DNA of 15,872 nucleotides from JBEEMU01 sp043778315. GTDB taxonomy: Bacteria; Bacteroidota; Bacteroidia; Chitinophagales; Saprospiraceae. A model generated the notes under the pieces. It ran no database searches, was not told the origin of the DNA, and saw nothing but the letters and a program-made list of their open reading frames with translations. A program made the position numbers and the translations under genes. The DNA is taken from assembly GCA_043778315.1 (NCBI GenBank), contig JAYWGJ010000368.1:1-15872 (forward strand), written 5' to 3'. Shown here in pieces: positions 8,319-15,362 of this stretch (the first letter of the stretch is position 1; each line of letters starts with the position of its first letter).

Positions 8319-8507
8319 TTTTTTGTTTTTGTATAATAAGAAAGTAAAATCATAAATGCTTATCTGCATTAGTATTGTTAAAACAAGCACACAATCGCCA
8401 CCTTCACAAGGCTACCAAATCATTATTCAAAACAAAAAATATTTTCAAGTTTGTTATGGGTAGCTTTCGCAAGATAAACAAAAATTACAACACTAATTTA
8501 TTCGCTA

Positions 8508-9035
8508 TCAATGTTTTATGGGCGGCTGCATCACCGCCGCACATTTTTTGCAGGTGCGCAAATCGAGATCGCTAAAAAAGTGATTCATCACTACGGGCAG
8601 CTCTTTCACGATGTCCGTCATCGCAAAAGTCGCCTCGTGCAAAGGGTGATTGCAGCTTTCGCAGAACCACAAAAGTTTATCTATTTCGCCTGCTTTGCGG
8701 TACCGCTCGAGTACTAATCCGACCGTTCCTGCAGGGCGTTGCGGCGAGTGCGGCGTGCGCGGCGGCAGCAAAAACATTTCGCCCTGCTTGATGTCAATCG
8801 TTTCGGGCGAGCCGTCTTCGTTGATGATTTTGACCTGAATATCGCCCTCTATTTGATAAAAAAGCTCCTCTCCTTCTTCGTAATGATAGTCTTTGCGCCC
8901 GTTCGGACCGCCCACTATCATCACTATAAAGTCTTCGTTTTCGAGGTACACTTGTCGGTTGCCCACAGGCGGCTTCAATAAGTGCCGATTGTCGTCCACC
9001 CAGCCTTGCAGGTTAAATGCTTTACGGATTGCCAT
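8508..9035 (-). CDS. nbaC: 3-hydroxyanthranilate 3,4-dioxygenase (HaaO/NbaC)
   Basis: This 175-residue cupin dioxygenase opens the ring of 3-hydroxyanthranilate to 2-amino-3-carboxymuconate semialdehyde, the kynurenine-pathway step toward quinolinate/NAD or tryptophan degradation. The Fe(II) ligands are visible as H51 and E57 (DYHYEEGEE) and H96 (PPRTPH). The substrate and oxygen residues R47, R100 and E110 match those known in the Cupriavidus enzyme. The C-terminal rubredoxin-like metal site is complete, with C125-ESC128 and C162-KKC165. This four-Cys site marks the bacterial/fungal short form. The protein is cytoplasmic. It lies 49 nt downstream of the DUF3089 gene on the same strand and could be co-transcribed. 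No other kynurenine-pathway gene is in the window, so it appears to be encoded apart from its pathway partners. Confidence 0.96.
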   Translation of the reverse strand: MAIRKAFNLQGWVDDNRHLLKPPVGNRQVYLENEDFIVMIVGGPNGRKDYHYEEGEELFYQIEGDIQVKIINEDGSPETIDIKQGEMFLLPPRTPHSPQRPAGTVGLVLERYRKAGEIDKLLWFCESCNHPLHEATFAMTDIVKELPVVMNHFFSDLDLRTCKKCAAVMQPPIKH

Positions 9036-9084
9036 ATTTTAGGATATAAATAATTGATTGGGAATGAATTAAAAATATTTATTT

Positions 9085-10125
9085 TCACTTTTTAAACGCC
9101 GCCGCTCGTGCTATCGCGTTAGCGCGAATATTCATATAAAACAAATTATAATCGCCGATATGATAGTTTTTCATGCTTTTTGGCAACACAAAACTACCGA
9201 AAAACGACGGTCGTGTACACCAAAGAATGCCGTCGTGTATTTGCGCATCTGCAATATTAGGCAAAATTTTGCTAAATTTGTACAAAACACTACCCATATT
9301 TTTTGATTTATCTACAAAAGCCGTGTCGCGAGTCCAACTCAACGGATTTATCACCACAATATTTTTGCGCTCCGTGTTCGGCTCAAACCCGCGCTCGTAG
9401 GTGCGCCAAGTACAAAAACAGTGCGTGTCGGTCGGGTTGTCGCACGGTTTTATCTGCTTAAAGTAGGTTTCGGGAACTTGTATGCCCACCACATACGCGG
9501 CAACCAACTGCGCAAAAAGCGGTTTTTCGTCAAAAAACTCGCGCAAAAGCCGCCCTGCGTGCGTAGTCCCTTGACTGTGCGACGCGATGATTATCGGGCG
9601 ACCGTTATTGTAATTTTTCAGATAATACTCAAAAGCCGCTTTCACGTCGCCGTAAGCCAAATCGAACGCTTTTGCCGCGTCCGCTTTGCGCCCCGAATAG
9701 TACGCATCGATGTGCGCTTGTCGGTAACGCGGCGCGTAAACCCTTCCTGCGCCATTAAAAATAGACGCTTGATTGCGAATAGCCTGTTTATCTACATTTT
9801 TGTTAAATGTGACATTGTTTACAGGCGCATTCCATTGGTTTTCGCCTTTTTTATTGCCCAAATACAGCGTCGGATAGATATAAAATACGTCAGCCGTAGC
9901 GGTCGCTTGTGCGTCTATTATCGTCTTATTTGGTGTTTTGTCCGCTTCATCTTTTCGGGTAGGCAGAGCCGCCCAAAACTGCTCGTCGGCGTAGTTCGGC
10001 GCAGCAGGAACGGGTTTCGAATCAAATGCGTAATCGGGATAATAATTTCGTTGTTTTTGGCTGTGTGCCAACGTAGCAAATAACGACATTGTGACAAGCA
10101 ACAAATAGGTTTTCATTTTTAACAT
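9085..10125 (-). CDS. Secreted DUF3089-family alpha/beta hydrolase
   Basis: The 346-residue protein has an N-terminal signal peptide (hydrophobic stretch ~7-20, predicted cleavage after SQ near 22-23). Translation may instead start at M4 (10116), which gives a more typical MKTYLLL signal. The body has the DUF3089 pattern: DVFYIYPT (79-86), an N-terminal region with RVYAPRYRQA (128-137), the nucleophile elbow ASHSQGT (181-187, Ser184) and a late H322-x-x-D325. The elbow is S-x-S-x-G, a common variant of GxSxG. DUF3089 proteins are predicted lipase/esterase-like serine hydrolases of unknown substrate. Three Cys at 228, 236 and 238 may form a disulphide after export. The protein is probably periplasmic or released. 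The gene lies between purF and nbaC, all on the minus strand, and an inverted repeat separates it from purF, so it likely has its own promoter. Confidence 0.9.
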   Translation of the reverse strand: MLKMKTYLLLVTMSLFATLAHSQKQRNYYPDYAFDSKPVPAAPNYADEQFWAALPTRKDEADKTPNKTIIDAQATATADVFYIYPTLYLGNKKGENQWNAPVNNVTFNKNVDKQAIRNQASIFNGAGRVYAPRYRQAHIDAYYSGRKADAAKAFDLAYGDVKAAFEYYLKNYNNGRPIIIASHSQGTTHAGRLLREFFDEKPLFAQLVAAYVVGIQVPETYFKQIKPCDNPTDTHCFCTWRTYERGFEPNTERKNIVVINPLSWTRDTAFVDKSKNMGSVLYKFSKILPNIADAQIHDGILWCTRPSFFGSFVLPKSMKNYHIGDYNLFYMNIRANAIARAAAFKK

Positions 10126-10173
10126 TTTTTTGTTGGTAGGTTAGTTTTTTTGTTTGATAATATTATAACCACT

Positions 10174-10207
10174 AAACCTATAAGGTTTTAAAAAACCTTA
10201 TAAGTTT
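10174..10207 (-). terminator. Near-perfect inverted repeat downstream of purF, possible terminator
   Basis: The arms 10174-10189 and 10192-10207 pair at 15 of 16 positions, including a perfect 11-bp core (TATAAGGTTTT against AAAACCTTATA). The loop is formally only 2 nt; in RNA the A-rich centre would open wider. It begins 31 nt past the purF-like stop on the minus strand. There is no T-run after the stem on that strand, so it is not a textbook intrinsic terminator. It could instead be a transcript-end stabiliser or a protein-binding palindrome. Confidence 0.5.
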
Positions 10208-10238
10208 GTATATCAATTGTTTATACAATAAAATAAAA

Positions 10239-12143
10239 TCAATATGCCCTTGTCGTCACGCCTTTCATAAAATTCATAAAAGCCCGATTAACGACGCGAT
10301 AGCCGCCAGGCGTAGGATAATTACCCGAAAAATACCAATCGCCCAAGTTCTTCGGACAAGCCGTATGCAGCCCTTCTAAGCGTTGATAAATCACTTGTAT
10401 TTCGGGTATAATATTGGCAGGTGTGATGATTTTGGCTATCATTTGCTCGAGTTGTTCGTCGGTAAAAAGGTCGTACAAGGGCTTCAAAAAGTTAGTATTG
10501 TGCTGCGCTATCGGCAGGCTATCGTGCGCTACGCACTGCTCATAAGCCTCGTCTAGTAAGTAGTTTTTATCCGCTTCATCTAGTAATTTTAGTAGTGCTT
10601 GAAAAGCGACAAAATCCGCCATTCGTGACATATCTATACCGTAGCAATCGGGATAGCGAATAGGCGGCGCAGACGACACGACGATAATTTTTTTGGGCAC
10701 TAAACGCGATAAAATCCGCAAAATGCTCTCGCGCAACGTCGTGCCGCGCACTATCGAGTCGTCGAGTATCACGAGCGTATCTACGTCGTCGTTCACAATG
10801 CCATACGTCACGTCGTAAACGTGCGAAACGAGTTCGTTGCGCGAACTATCCTCCGAAATAAAGGTGCGCAGCTTCACATCTTTGACCGCAATAGTCTCAA
10901 AACGGGGTCTGATACTCAGTATTTTTTCAATATTTGTTGGCGTTAAGCCGCCATTCAATTGCTTTATTTTTTCTATTTTTATCGCGTTTAGTTCGTCTTC
11001 GATGCCGTGTTGCAAGCCGCGAAACGCGGTTTCGGCGGTATTCGGTATATACGAGAAAACGGTGTTTTCAAAATCATAATTCACCGCTTCTAATATCGTT
11101 TTAGTCAATTGATAGCCCAATTGCTTGCGCTCGCCGTATATTTCGCGGTCGTTGCCACGAGAGAAATAAATCCGCTCGAACGAACACGAAATCGGGTTTA
11201 TCGCCGCCGCATCTACAAACGGCGCAATGCTCACCGCGCCGTCCTTTTTCACTATCAAAGCGTGACCCGCAGGCAGTTCTTGCACCGTTTCGTAACGCAA
11301 ATTCATAGCGGTCAAAATCGCGGGTCGCTCCGACGCGACGACCACCACTTCGTCATCATAATAATAATACGCAGGGCGAATACCGTTCGGGTCGCGCATC
11401 ACAAACGCATCGCCGTGACCAAATACGCCGCCCATCACATAACCGCCGTCAAACCGCTTCGCCGCACGGCGCAATATTTTTAATATATCGAGGTTTTTAC
11501 CAATCAATTCTGTTATTTCGCGGTTGCCTTTGCTATCAGAGCTAGCGCGATATTCGTCAAAAAGTAGCTGTACTTCTTCGTCCAAAAAATGCCCAATCCG
11601 CTCTAATACCGTCACTGTATCGGCGCGCTCCGACGGGTGCTGCCCCAGTTCTACCAAGTGTTGAAACAGCTCATCTACATTTGTCATATTAAAATTACCT
11701 GCGAGTGCCAACGTTCGGGTGCGCCAATTGTTCATGCGGAGGTGTGGGTGCAGCATATCGGCGGTGTTGTTGCCGTGCGTACCGTACCTAAGGTGTCCAA
11801 GCATAATCTGCCCAGCAAACGGGACGTTAGCTTTCAAAAAATCAGCATCGTCGAGATGCTCTTTTACTTTTTCAAAGCGGCTGAATACCTTATCAAAAAT
11901 AAGTCTAATTGCTTGTTTATCAACGCTTCGTTCGCGGTGCATCGCGTGTCCGCCAGGCGGCATATCGAGTTTGAGCGAGAGCAAACCCGCGCCGTCCTGC
12001 CCGCGATTGTGCTGTTTTTGCATCAGCAAATACATCTTATTCAAGCCATAAAGCGCAGTGCCGTAATTGTCGTGATAGTACGCTAAGGGTTTGCGCAAGC
12101 GCACAAACGCCAATCCACACTCATGTTTTATCTGCTCGCTCAT
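10239..12143 (-). CDS. purF: Amidophosphoribosyltransferase, long Bacteroidota form (PurF-like)
   Basis: The 634-residue protein combines a class II (Ntn) glutamine amidotransferase with a type I phosphoribosyltransferase domain. PurF uses glutamine and PRPP to make 5-phosphoribosylamine, the first step of purine synthesis. The likely nucleophile is Cys9 (HECGLAF), implying removal of an 8-residue propeptide. Other motifs are RGQDGAG (47-53), GHLRYGTHG (116-124), AGNFN (148-152), RDPNGIRP (250-257), CSFERIYFSR (320-329), the PRPP loop VILDDSIVRGTT (458-469) and PPIRYPDCYGIDM (493-505). Canonical PurF has about 470-505 residues. The extra length lies in insertions (for example ~55-110 and ~190-225) and a long C-terminal tail after ~515. 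This long form is common in Bacteroidota, often beside a normal-size PurF, so it may be a paralogue with a changed role. A -7 promoter match lies 43 nt upstream. Confidence 0.88.
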   Translation of the reverse strand: MSEQIKHECGLAFVRLRKPLAYYHDNYGTALYGLNKMYLLMQKQHNRGQDGAGLLSLKLDMPPGGHAMHRERSVDKQAIRLIFDKVFSRFEKVKEHLDDADFLKANVPFAGQIMLGHLRYGTHGNNTADMLHPHLRMNNWRTRTLALAGNFNMTNVDELFQHLVELGQHPSERADTVTVLERIGHFLDEEVQLLFDEYRASSDSKGNREITELIGKNLDILKILRRAAKRFDGGYVMGGVFGHGDAFVMRDPNGIRPAYYYYDDEVVVVASERPAILTAMNLRYETVQELPAGHALIVKKDGAVSIAPFVDAAAINPISCSFERIYFSRGNDREIYGERKQLGYQLTKTILEAVNYDFENTVFSYIPNTAETAFRGLQHGIEDELNAIKIEKIKQLNGGLTPTNIEKILSIRPRFETIAVKDVKLRTFISEDSSRNELVSHVYDVTYGIVNDDVDTLVILDDSIVRGTTLRESILRILSRLVPKKIIVVSSAPPIRYPDCYGIDMSRMADFVAFQALLKLLDEADKNYLLDEAYEQCVAHDSLPIAQHNTNFLKPLYDLFTDEQLEQMIAKIITPANIIPEIQVIYQRLEGLHTACPKNLGDWYFSGNYPTPGGYRVVNRAFMNFMKGVTTRAY

Positions 12144-12185
12144 TTTTATTTTTTTGTGACAACTAAAAAATTAAGAAATATAGCA

Positions 12186-12193
12186 CAAAGATA
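12186..12193 (-). promoter_or_regulatory. Bacteroidota -7 promoter element for purF-like gene
   Basis: The minus-strand octamer TATCTTTG matches TAnnTTTG exactly and lies 43 nt before the purF-like ATG (12143). No clear TTTG -33 box is seen at 17-23 nt. The element faces away from the plus-strand -7 match at 12242-12249 within the same 154-nt divergent gap. Confidence 0.55.
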
Positions 12194-12241
12194 AGTATAT
12201 GTTTTCTTTATCGCCGTATATACTTTATACAAAAAATACAT

Positions 12242-12249
12242 TACTTTTG
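12242..12249 (+). promoter_or_regulatory. Bacteroidota -7 promoter element for haem-c-like lipoprotein gene
   Basis: The plus-strand octamer TACTTTTG matches TAnnTTTG exactly and lies 49 nt before the ATG at 12298. The leader between them is A/T-rich, as usual in this phylum. No clear -33 box is visible. The palindrome GTATATAC (12216-12223) lies nearly midway between this element and the divergent one. Confidence 0.55.
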
Positions 12250-12297
12250 TAGTAAGAAATATTGTTTTCTATTTATTAACAAAAAAATTAGTTCATT

Positions 12298-12669
12298 ATG
12301 AAAATCAAAATATCTATTGCGTTTACAATCTTAGCATTAGCCACCGTCACAAGCAGTTGTTTGTACGAAAAAGAAGATAAATTAGCTCCTACCGCCGCGC
12401 CGTGCGTCACTACCGCCGTGAGCTACAAAAACGACTTGAAGCCGATATTGGCGAAAAGCTGTACGATAAGCGGTTGCCATAACGCCGTTAATCAATCTGC
12501 GGGGCTTAATTTGGAGACGTTAAGCGGCTTAAAAGACCACACCGACCATCTTATCAATACGCTCACAGGCGCAAACGGCGAAAGTTTGATGCCTGCATCG
12601 GGCAAATTAGACGATTGTAGCATCGATAAATTTCGTCAGTGGATTGCGCAGGGCGAAAAAGATAATTAG
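12298..12669 (+). CDS. Small haem-c-like lipoprotein with CX4CH motif
   Basis: The 123-residue protein starts with a lipoprotein signal: charged MKIK, a hydrophobic core, then the lipobox VTSSC with Cys21 as the lipidated residue. After a short linker comes a cytochrome-c-like segment, SYKNDLKPILAKSC (42-55), and the putative haem site C55-TISG-C60-H61, that is CX4CH rather than the usual CX2CH. The late MPA (Met98) is in the right place for an axial ligand, and the C-terminal helix (DKFRQWIAQGE) is typical of small periplasmic cytochrome domains. Cys36 and Cys107 could form a disulphide. Many Bacteroidota proteins share this I..IL...C...GCHN pattern, but whether haem is attached is unproven. 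The protein is expected to be anchored in the envelope. It precedes the YceI/DUF5777 group, separated by a nuclease-family gene. Confidence 0.8.
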   Translation: MKIKISIAFTILALATVTSSCLYEKEDKLAPTAAPCVTTAVSYKNDLKPILAKSCTISGCHNAVNQSAGLNLETLSGLKDHTDHLINTLTGANGESLMPASGKLDDCSIDKFRQWIAQGEKDN

Positions 12670-12743
12670 GTTTTTTAGGAATAAGTTTTCAATAAAAACC
12701 GTATCCTTTTGCTTTAAATTATTATAAGTAAAATATTTTCAAT

Positions 12744-13706
12744 ATGGCAAAAATAATAGAACCGAGAAAACTAGTGCGTTTTGATTGGTTTATCAAAAAA
12801 ATGTTGCGCAGCAAAGCGGATTTCGAGATTCTAGAAGGTTTTTTGAGCGAATTGCTTAAAGAAGATGTAGAGATTTTGGAAATTGTAGAAAGCGAGAGCA
12901 ATAAAAAAGACAACACGGATAAATTTAACCGCGTCGATGTGTTGGTCAAAACAACTAACGACGAACGTGTCCTTATCGAAATACAAAACACAAGAGAATT
13001 GGATTTTTTGCAACGTATTTTTTACGGCTCGTCGGCAACTTTGGTAGAAAATATCAAGGAAGGCTTTGCGTACAAAGAAATCAAGCGAATTATCTCGATT
13101 AGTGTAGTCTATTATAATTTAGGTATCGGAAAAGATTATGTGTATTGTGGCGAAACAACTTTTCGCGGCTTTCACGATGAAAATGATATTTTAGGATTGT
13201 CGCAAGAGCAAATAGATTATTTTGGCAATCCGAAAATCAAGCGTGTGGAGGATATTTTTACGCGATATTATCTAATTCGTGCCACAGATTTTAACGATGA
13301 TGTTCACGACGGTTTAGATGAGTGGATTTATTTTTTCAAGAACGGACAAGTACAAGGAAATGTACGGGCAAAGGGCTTGGAAAAAGCGAAGGAACGACTG
13401 CGCGTTTCGTCCTTAGACGACGACGATTTGGCAGCGTATAAAGCATATTTAAAATCGTTGAGTAGCGACGCGAGCTATGAGGCGCAAATGAAGTTTGACA
13501 TTAAACAGGCAGTAGATGAAGCGAAAGCCGAAGCAGCCGAAGCAATAGCGGAGGCGAAAGCGGAGGCAAAAGCCCAAGCCGAATTTGAAAAGGAAAGTAT
13601 GATTTTGGAAATGCACGAAGATGGTATGAATATAGCAAAAATAGCAAAATTTACCCAAAAAACAGAAGCCGAAGTACAACAAATAATTGCAAAACATAAA
13701 AAATAA
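12744..13706 (+). CDS. PD-(D/E)XK nuclease family transposase, second type (PDDEXK_2-like)
   Basis: The 320-residue protein starts MAKIIEPRKLVRFDWFIKKM, followed by F..LEGFLSELL (27-38), the N-terminal signature of this family. The nuclease core is D65 (RVDVLV) and E79-x-Q81 (LIEIQN), with the typical following F..R..YY/Y.S segment (LDFLQRIFYGSS, 86-97). A helical middle region ends in an Ala/Glu/Lys-rich coiled coil (~258-281, repeated EAKAEA) and a C-terminal HTH-like tail (290-316: MHEDGMNIAKIAKFTQ). Such genes are widespread, often multicopy, and annotated as putative transposases; the proteins are predicted metal-dependent DNases. The gene lies 74 nt after the lipoprotein gene and 147 nt before yceI on the same strand, and it is AT-rich. 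It shares architecture but little sequence with the copy at 460-1305. Confidence 0.9.
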   Translation: MAKIIEPRKLVRFDWFIKKMLRSKADFEILEGFLSELLKEDVEILEIVESESNKKDNTDKFNRVDVLVKTTNDERVLIEIQNTRELDFLQRIFYGSSATLVENIKEGFAYKEIKRIISISVVYYNLGIGKDYVYCGETTFRGFHDENDILGLSQEQIDYFGNPKIKRVEDIFTRYYLIRATDFNDDVHDGLDEWIYFFKNGQVQGNVRAKGLEKAKERLRVSSLDDDDLAAYKAYLKSLSSDASYEAQMKFDIKQAVDEAKAEAAEAIAEAKAEAKAQAEFEKESMILEMHEDGMNIAKIAKFTQKTEAEVQQIIAKHKK

Positions 13707-13762
13707 AAAAGGGATTCGCATACCGCTACGTCGTGGTTATGTAAGGTTCTCCCTACGGCAGA

Positions 13763-13794
13763 TTTGTTATTTATTTGTTATGCGATAATATTTG
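13763..13794 (+). promoter_or_regulatory. Putative Bacteroidota promoter for the YceI-DUF5777-OB operon
   Basis: A TTTG box (13763-13766) is followed after 20 nt by AATATTTG (13787-13794), which fits TAnnTTTG with one mismatch at the first position. It ends 59 nt before the YceI ATG. The spacing matches the -33/-7 arrangement of Bacteroidota, and the placement suggests the three downstream genes have a start site separate from the upstream nuclease gene. Confidence 0.4.
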
Positions 13795-13853
13795 GATAGC
13801 AAATTGCAGATTTATGTTGGTACAATTTAATGTCATATTTAAAATCAAAAACC

Positions 13854-14429
13854 ATGAAAAAAATCATTCAATTAGCGGTCGTTTTGGCGATAGCAGCAGC
13901 GAGTACAGGCGCGACCGCGCAAGGCAAATTTTTCACCAAAACAGGCACAATCTCTTTTGACGCTGACGGCGCAATGAAGGACGTAGAGGAGATAAAAGCG
14001 AACTCCAAAACCGCTACTTGTGTAGTAGAAACAAGCACGGGCGCGATGGAATGGGCGATTTTGATGAAATCGTTTAGCTTCAAAAATGCGTTGATGCAAG
14101 AGCATTTTAACGAAAACTATGTAGAAAGCAGCAAGTACCCAAAAGCGACTTTCAAAGGTAAATTGGACGACGCAAGTGCCGTGAAGTGGACAAAAGACGG
14201 CAGCTATCCCGTAGCCGTTTCGGGCAAAATGACGATGCACGGCGTAACCAAAGACGTAACGACCAAAGGCAATATTACGATAAAAAAAGGCGCGCCAACG
14301 GTCAATTGCGATTTCGACCTCGTGTTAGCTGATTACAAAATCGAGATTCCGTCTGTAGTAGGCAAAAAAGTAGCCGACGTAGTCAAAATAAAAATCAATG
14401 CGGGTTTAGCTCCGCTCAAAAAAAAATAA
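13854..14429 (+). CDS. YceI-family secreted lipid-binding protein
   Basis: The start at 13854 (MKKIIQLAVV) gives a 191-residue protein with a clear Sec signal peptide ending near ATAQ (residue 23). An in-frame ATG at 13830 would add 8 residues in front of the signal and is less likely. The mature part shows YceI features: alternating beta-strands, SFSFKNALMQEHFNENYV, the KYPKATFKG block, SGKMTMHGVTKDV, and the final DYKIEIPSVVGKKVADVVKI. YceI proteins are lipocalin-like barrels that bind polyisoprenoid or similar lipids in the periplasm; the ligand here is unknown. The gene is followed 20 nt later by a DUF5777 beta-barrel gene, and the two are probably co-transcribed. Confidence in the family is high. 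Confidence 0.95.
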   Translation: MKKIIQLAVVLAIAAASTGATAQGKFFTKTGTISFDADGAMKDVEEIKANSKTATCVVETSTGAMEWAILMKSFSFKNALMQEHFNENYVESSKYPKATFKGKLDDASAVKWTKDGSYPVAVSGKMTMHGVTKDVTTKGNITIKKGAPTVNCDFDLVLADYKIEIPSVVGKKVADVVKIKINAGLAPLKKK

Positions 14430-14449
14430 GCAGTCTATAAATATAATCT

Positions 14450-15352
14450 ATGTTTAAATATCAATATAAAAATCTGTTTTTATTGGCTGCAATGGTGTGT
14501 TCGCACACGCTCATCGCGCAACCCGAAACAGGCCTACTCGCCGAACTCGGCGCAGACTCTACCGAAGTCGTTTATGCCACAAACGCGTTCAAATCCACTC
14601 GGGTCGTTAATTCGCAGAGCATGGAAATGCTCGGATATGGCGTGTTGGATTTTCGTATTTTGCACCGTTTCGGCAAAATGAGCAGTGGTTTTTACGAGTC
14701 TTTTGGCTTGGATAACGCCTCCATGCGCATCGGTTTCGACTATGGTTTGCTACCTAATGTGATGGTCGGTATCGGTCGAACCACGGCTCGAAAAGAGATA
14801 GACGGATTTGTCAAATACCGCGTATTGCGCCAATCTACGGGTGCGCTCAATATGCCCGTTTCGGTACTCGGTGTAAGCGGTATGACTTACACAGGCTTAA
14901 AACAGCCGTTCGATAACCCTGATATAGAGCCGACTGCCGCGCGACGCATCGCTTATTATCAACAAATTATCGTCGGTCGGAAGTTTAGCGAGCGGTTTAG
15001 TTTGCAACTCTCACCTACTTATTTGCACCGTAATATAGTATCGACAACCATGATTCCGAACGATTTATTTGCGCTTGGTATCGGCGGAAGAGTAAAAGTA
15101 TCGAACCGTGTTGCAATAGTTTGGGATTATACCAGCGCGTTTAACCGCGCACCAGGCGACCCAACCGCCGACCCGCTCACCATCGGTGTAGATATAGAAA
15201 CGGGCGGTCACGTTTTTCAACTTCACTTCTCCAACGCGGTAGGTATGAACGAACGCGCATTTATCGCCGATAATAACGGCAACTGGGGCAAAGGCGATAT
15301 TCAGTTCGGGTTCAATCTTTCGCGTGTTTTTCAGGTTTATAATAAAAAATAA
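14450..15352 (+). CDS. DUF5777-type outer-membrane beta-barrel protein
   Basis: The 300-residue protein has a signal peptide (hydrophobic core ~9-22, cleavage near LIAQ, residue 24). The mature part is rich in alternating polar/hydrophobic strands with Gly and aromatic residues, as in an outer-membrane barrel. Recognisable blocks are FKSTRVVNSQSME (48-60), the strand LDFRILHRFGKM, MRIGFDYGLLPNVMVGIGR, and the final strands GHVFQLHFSNAVGMNER and GDIQFGFNLSRVF, ending close to the C-terminus. This matches the DUF5777 family of Bacteroidota, whose function is unknown. It starts 20 nt after yceI and ends 10 nt before the next gene, so it forms an operon with both. Association with a YceI protein and a haem-c-like lipoprotein suggests an envelope redox or lipid-handling module; this is inference. 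Confidence 0.85.
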   Translation: MFKYQYKNLFLLAAMVCSHTLIAQPETGLLAELGADSTEVVYATNAFKSTRVVNSQSMEMLGYGVLDFRILHRFGKMSSGFYESFGLDNASMRIGFDYGLLPNVMVGIGRTTARKEIDGFVKYRVLRQSTGALNMPVSVLGVSGMTYTGLKQPFDNPDIEPTAARRIAYYQQIIVGRKFSERFSLQLSPTYLHRNIVSTTMIPNDLFALGIGGRVKVSNRVAIVWDYTSAFNRAPGDPTADPLTIGVDIETGGHVFQLHFSNAVGMNERAFIADNNGNWGKGDIQFGFNLSRVFQVYNKK

Positions 15353-15362
15353 TTAATAAAAT

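Noticed and set aside
9421..10083. Open frame of 220 codons on the plus strand opposite the DUF3089 gene
   Set aside because: It is antisense to a gene with a signal peptide and catalytic motifs. Its translation is Arg/Val/Phe-rich shadow sequence.
590..11548. Recurrent heptamer TAGCGCG on the plus strand (about 595, 1104, 2016, 2695, 9120 and 11541), suggesting an uptake or Chi-like signal
   Set aside because: Five of the six encode Arg-Ala as CGC-GCT in minus-strand genes, so codon preference explains it. The number is small.
12669..12700. GGTTTTT...AAAAACC inverted repeat after the lipoprotein gene
   Set aside because: A 7-bp AT-rich stem with an 18-nt loop is expected by chance in such sequence.
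460..13706. The two nuclease-family genes as a composite transposon bounding 1308-12743
   Set aside because: They are unlike in sequence, on opposite strands and lack visible terminal repeats or target duplications. The DNA between them includes essential genes.
13707..13765. Possible hairpin around CATACC...GGTTATG and CCTACGG after the second nuclease gene
   Set aside because: Pairing is short and imperfect with a bulge and no T-run. It is not strong enough to call a terminator.
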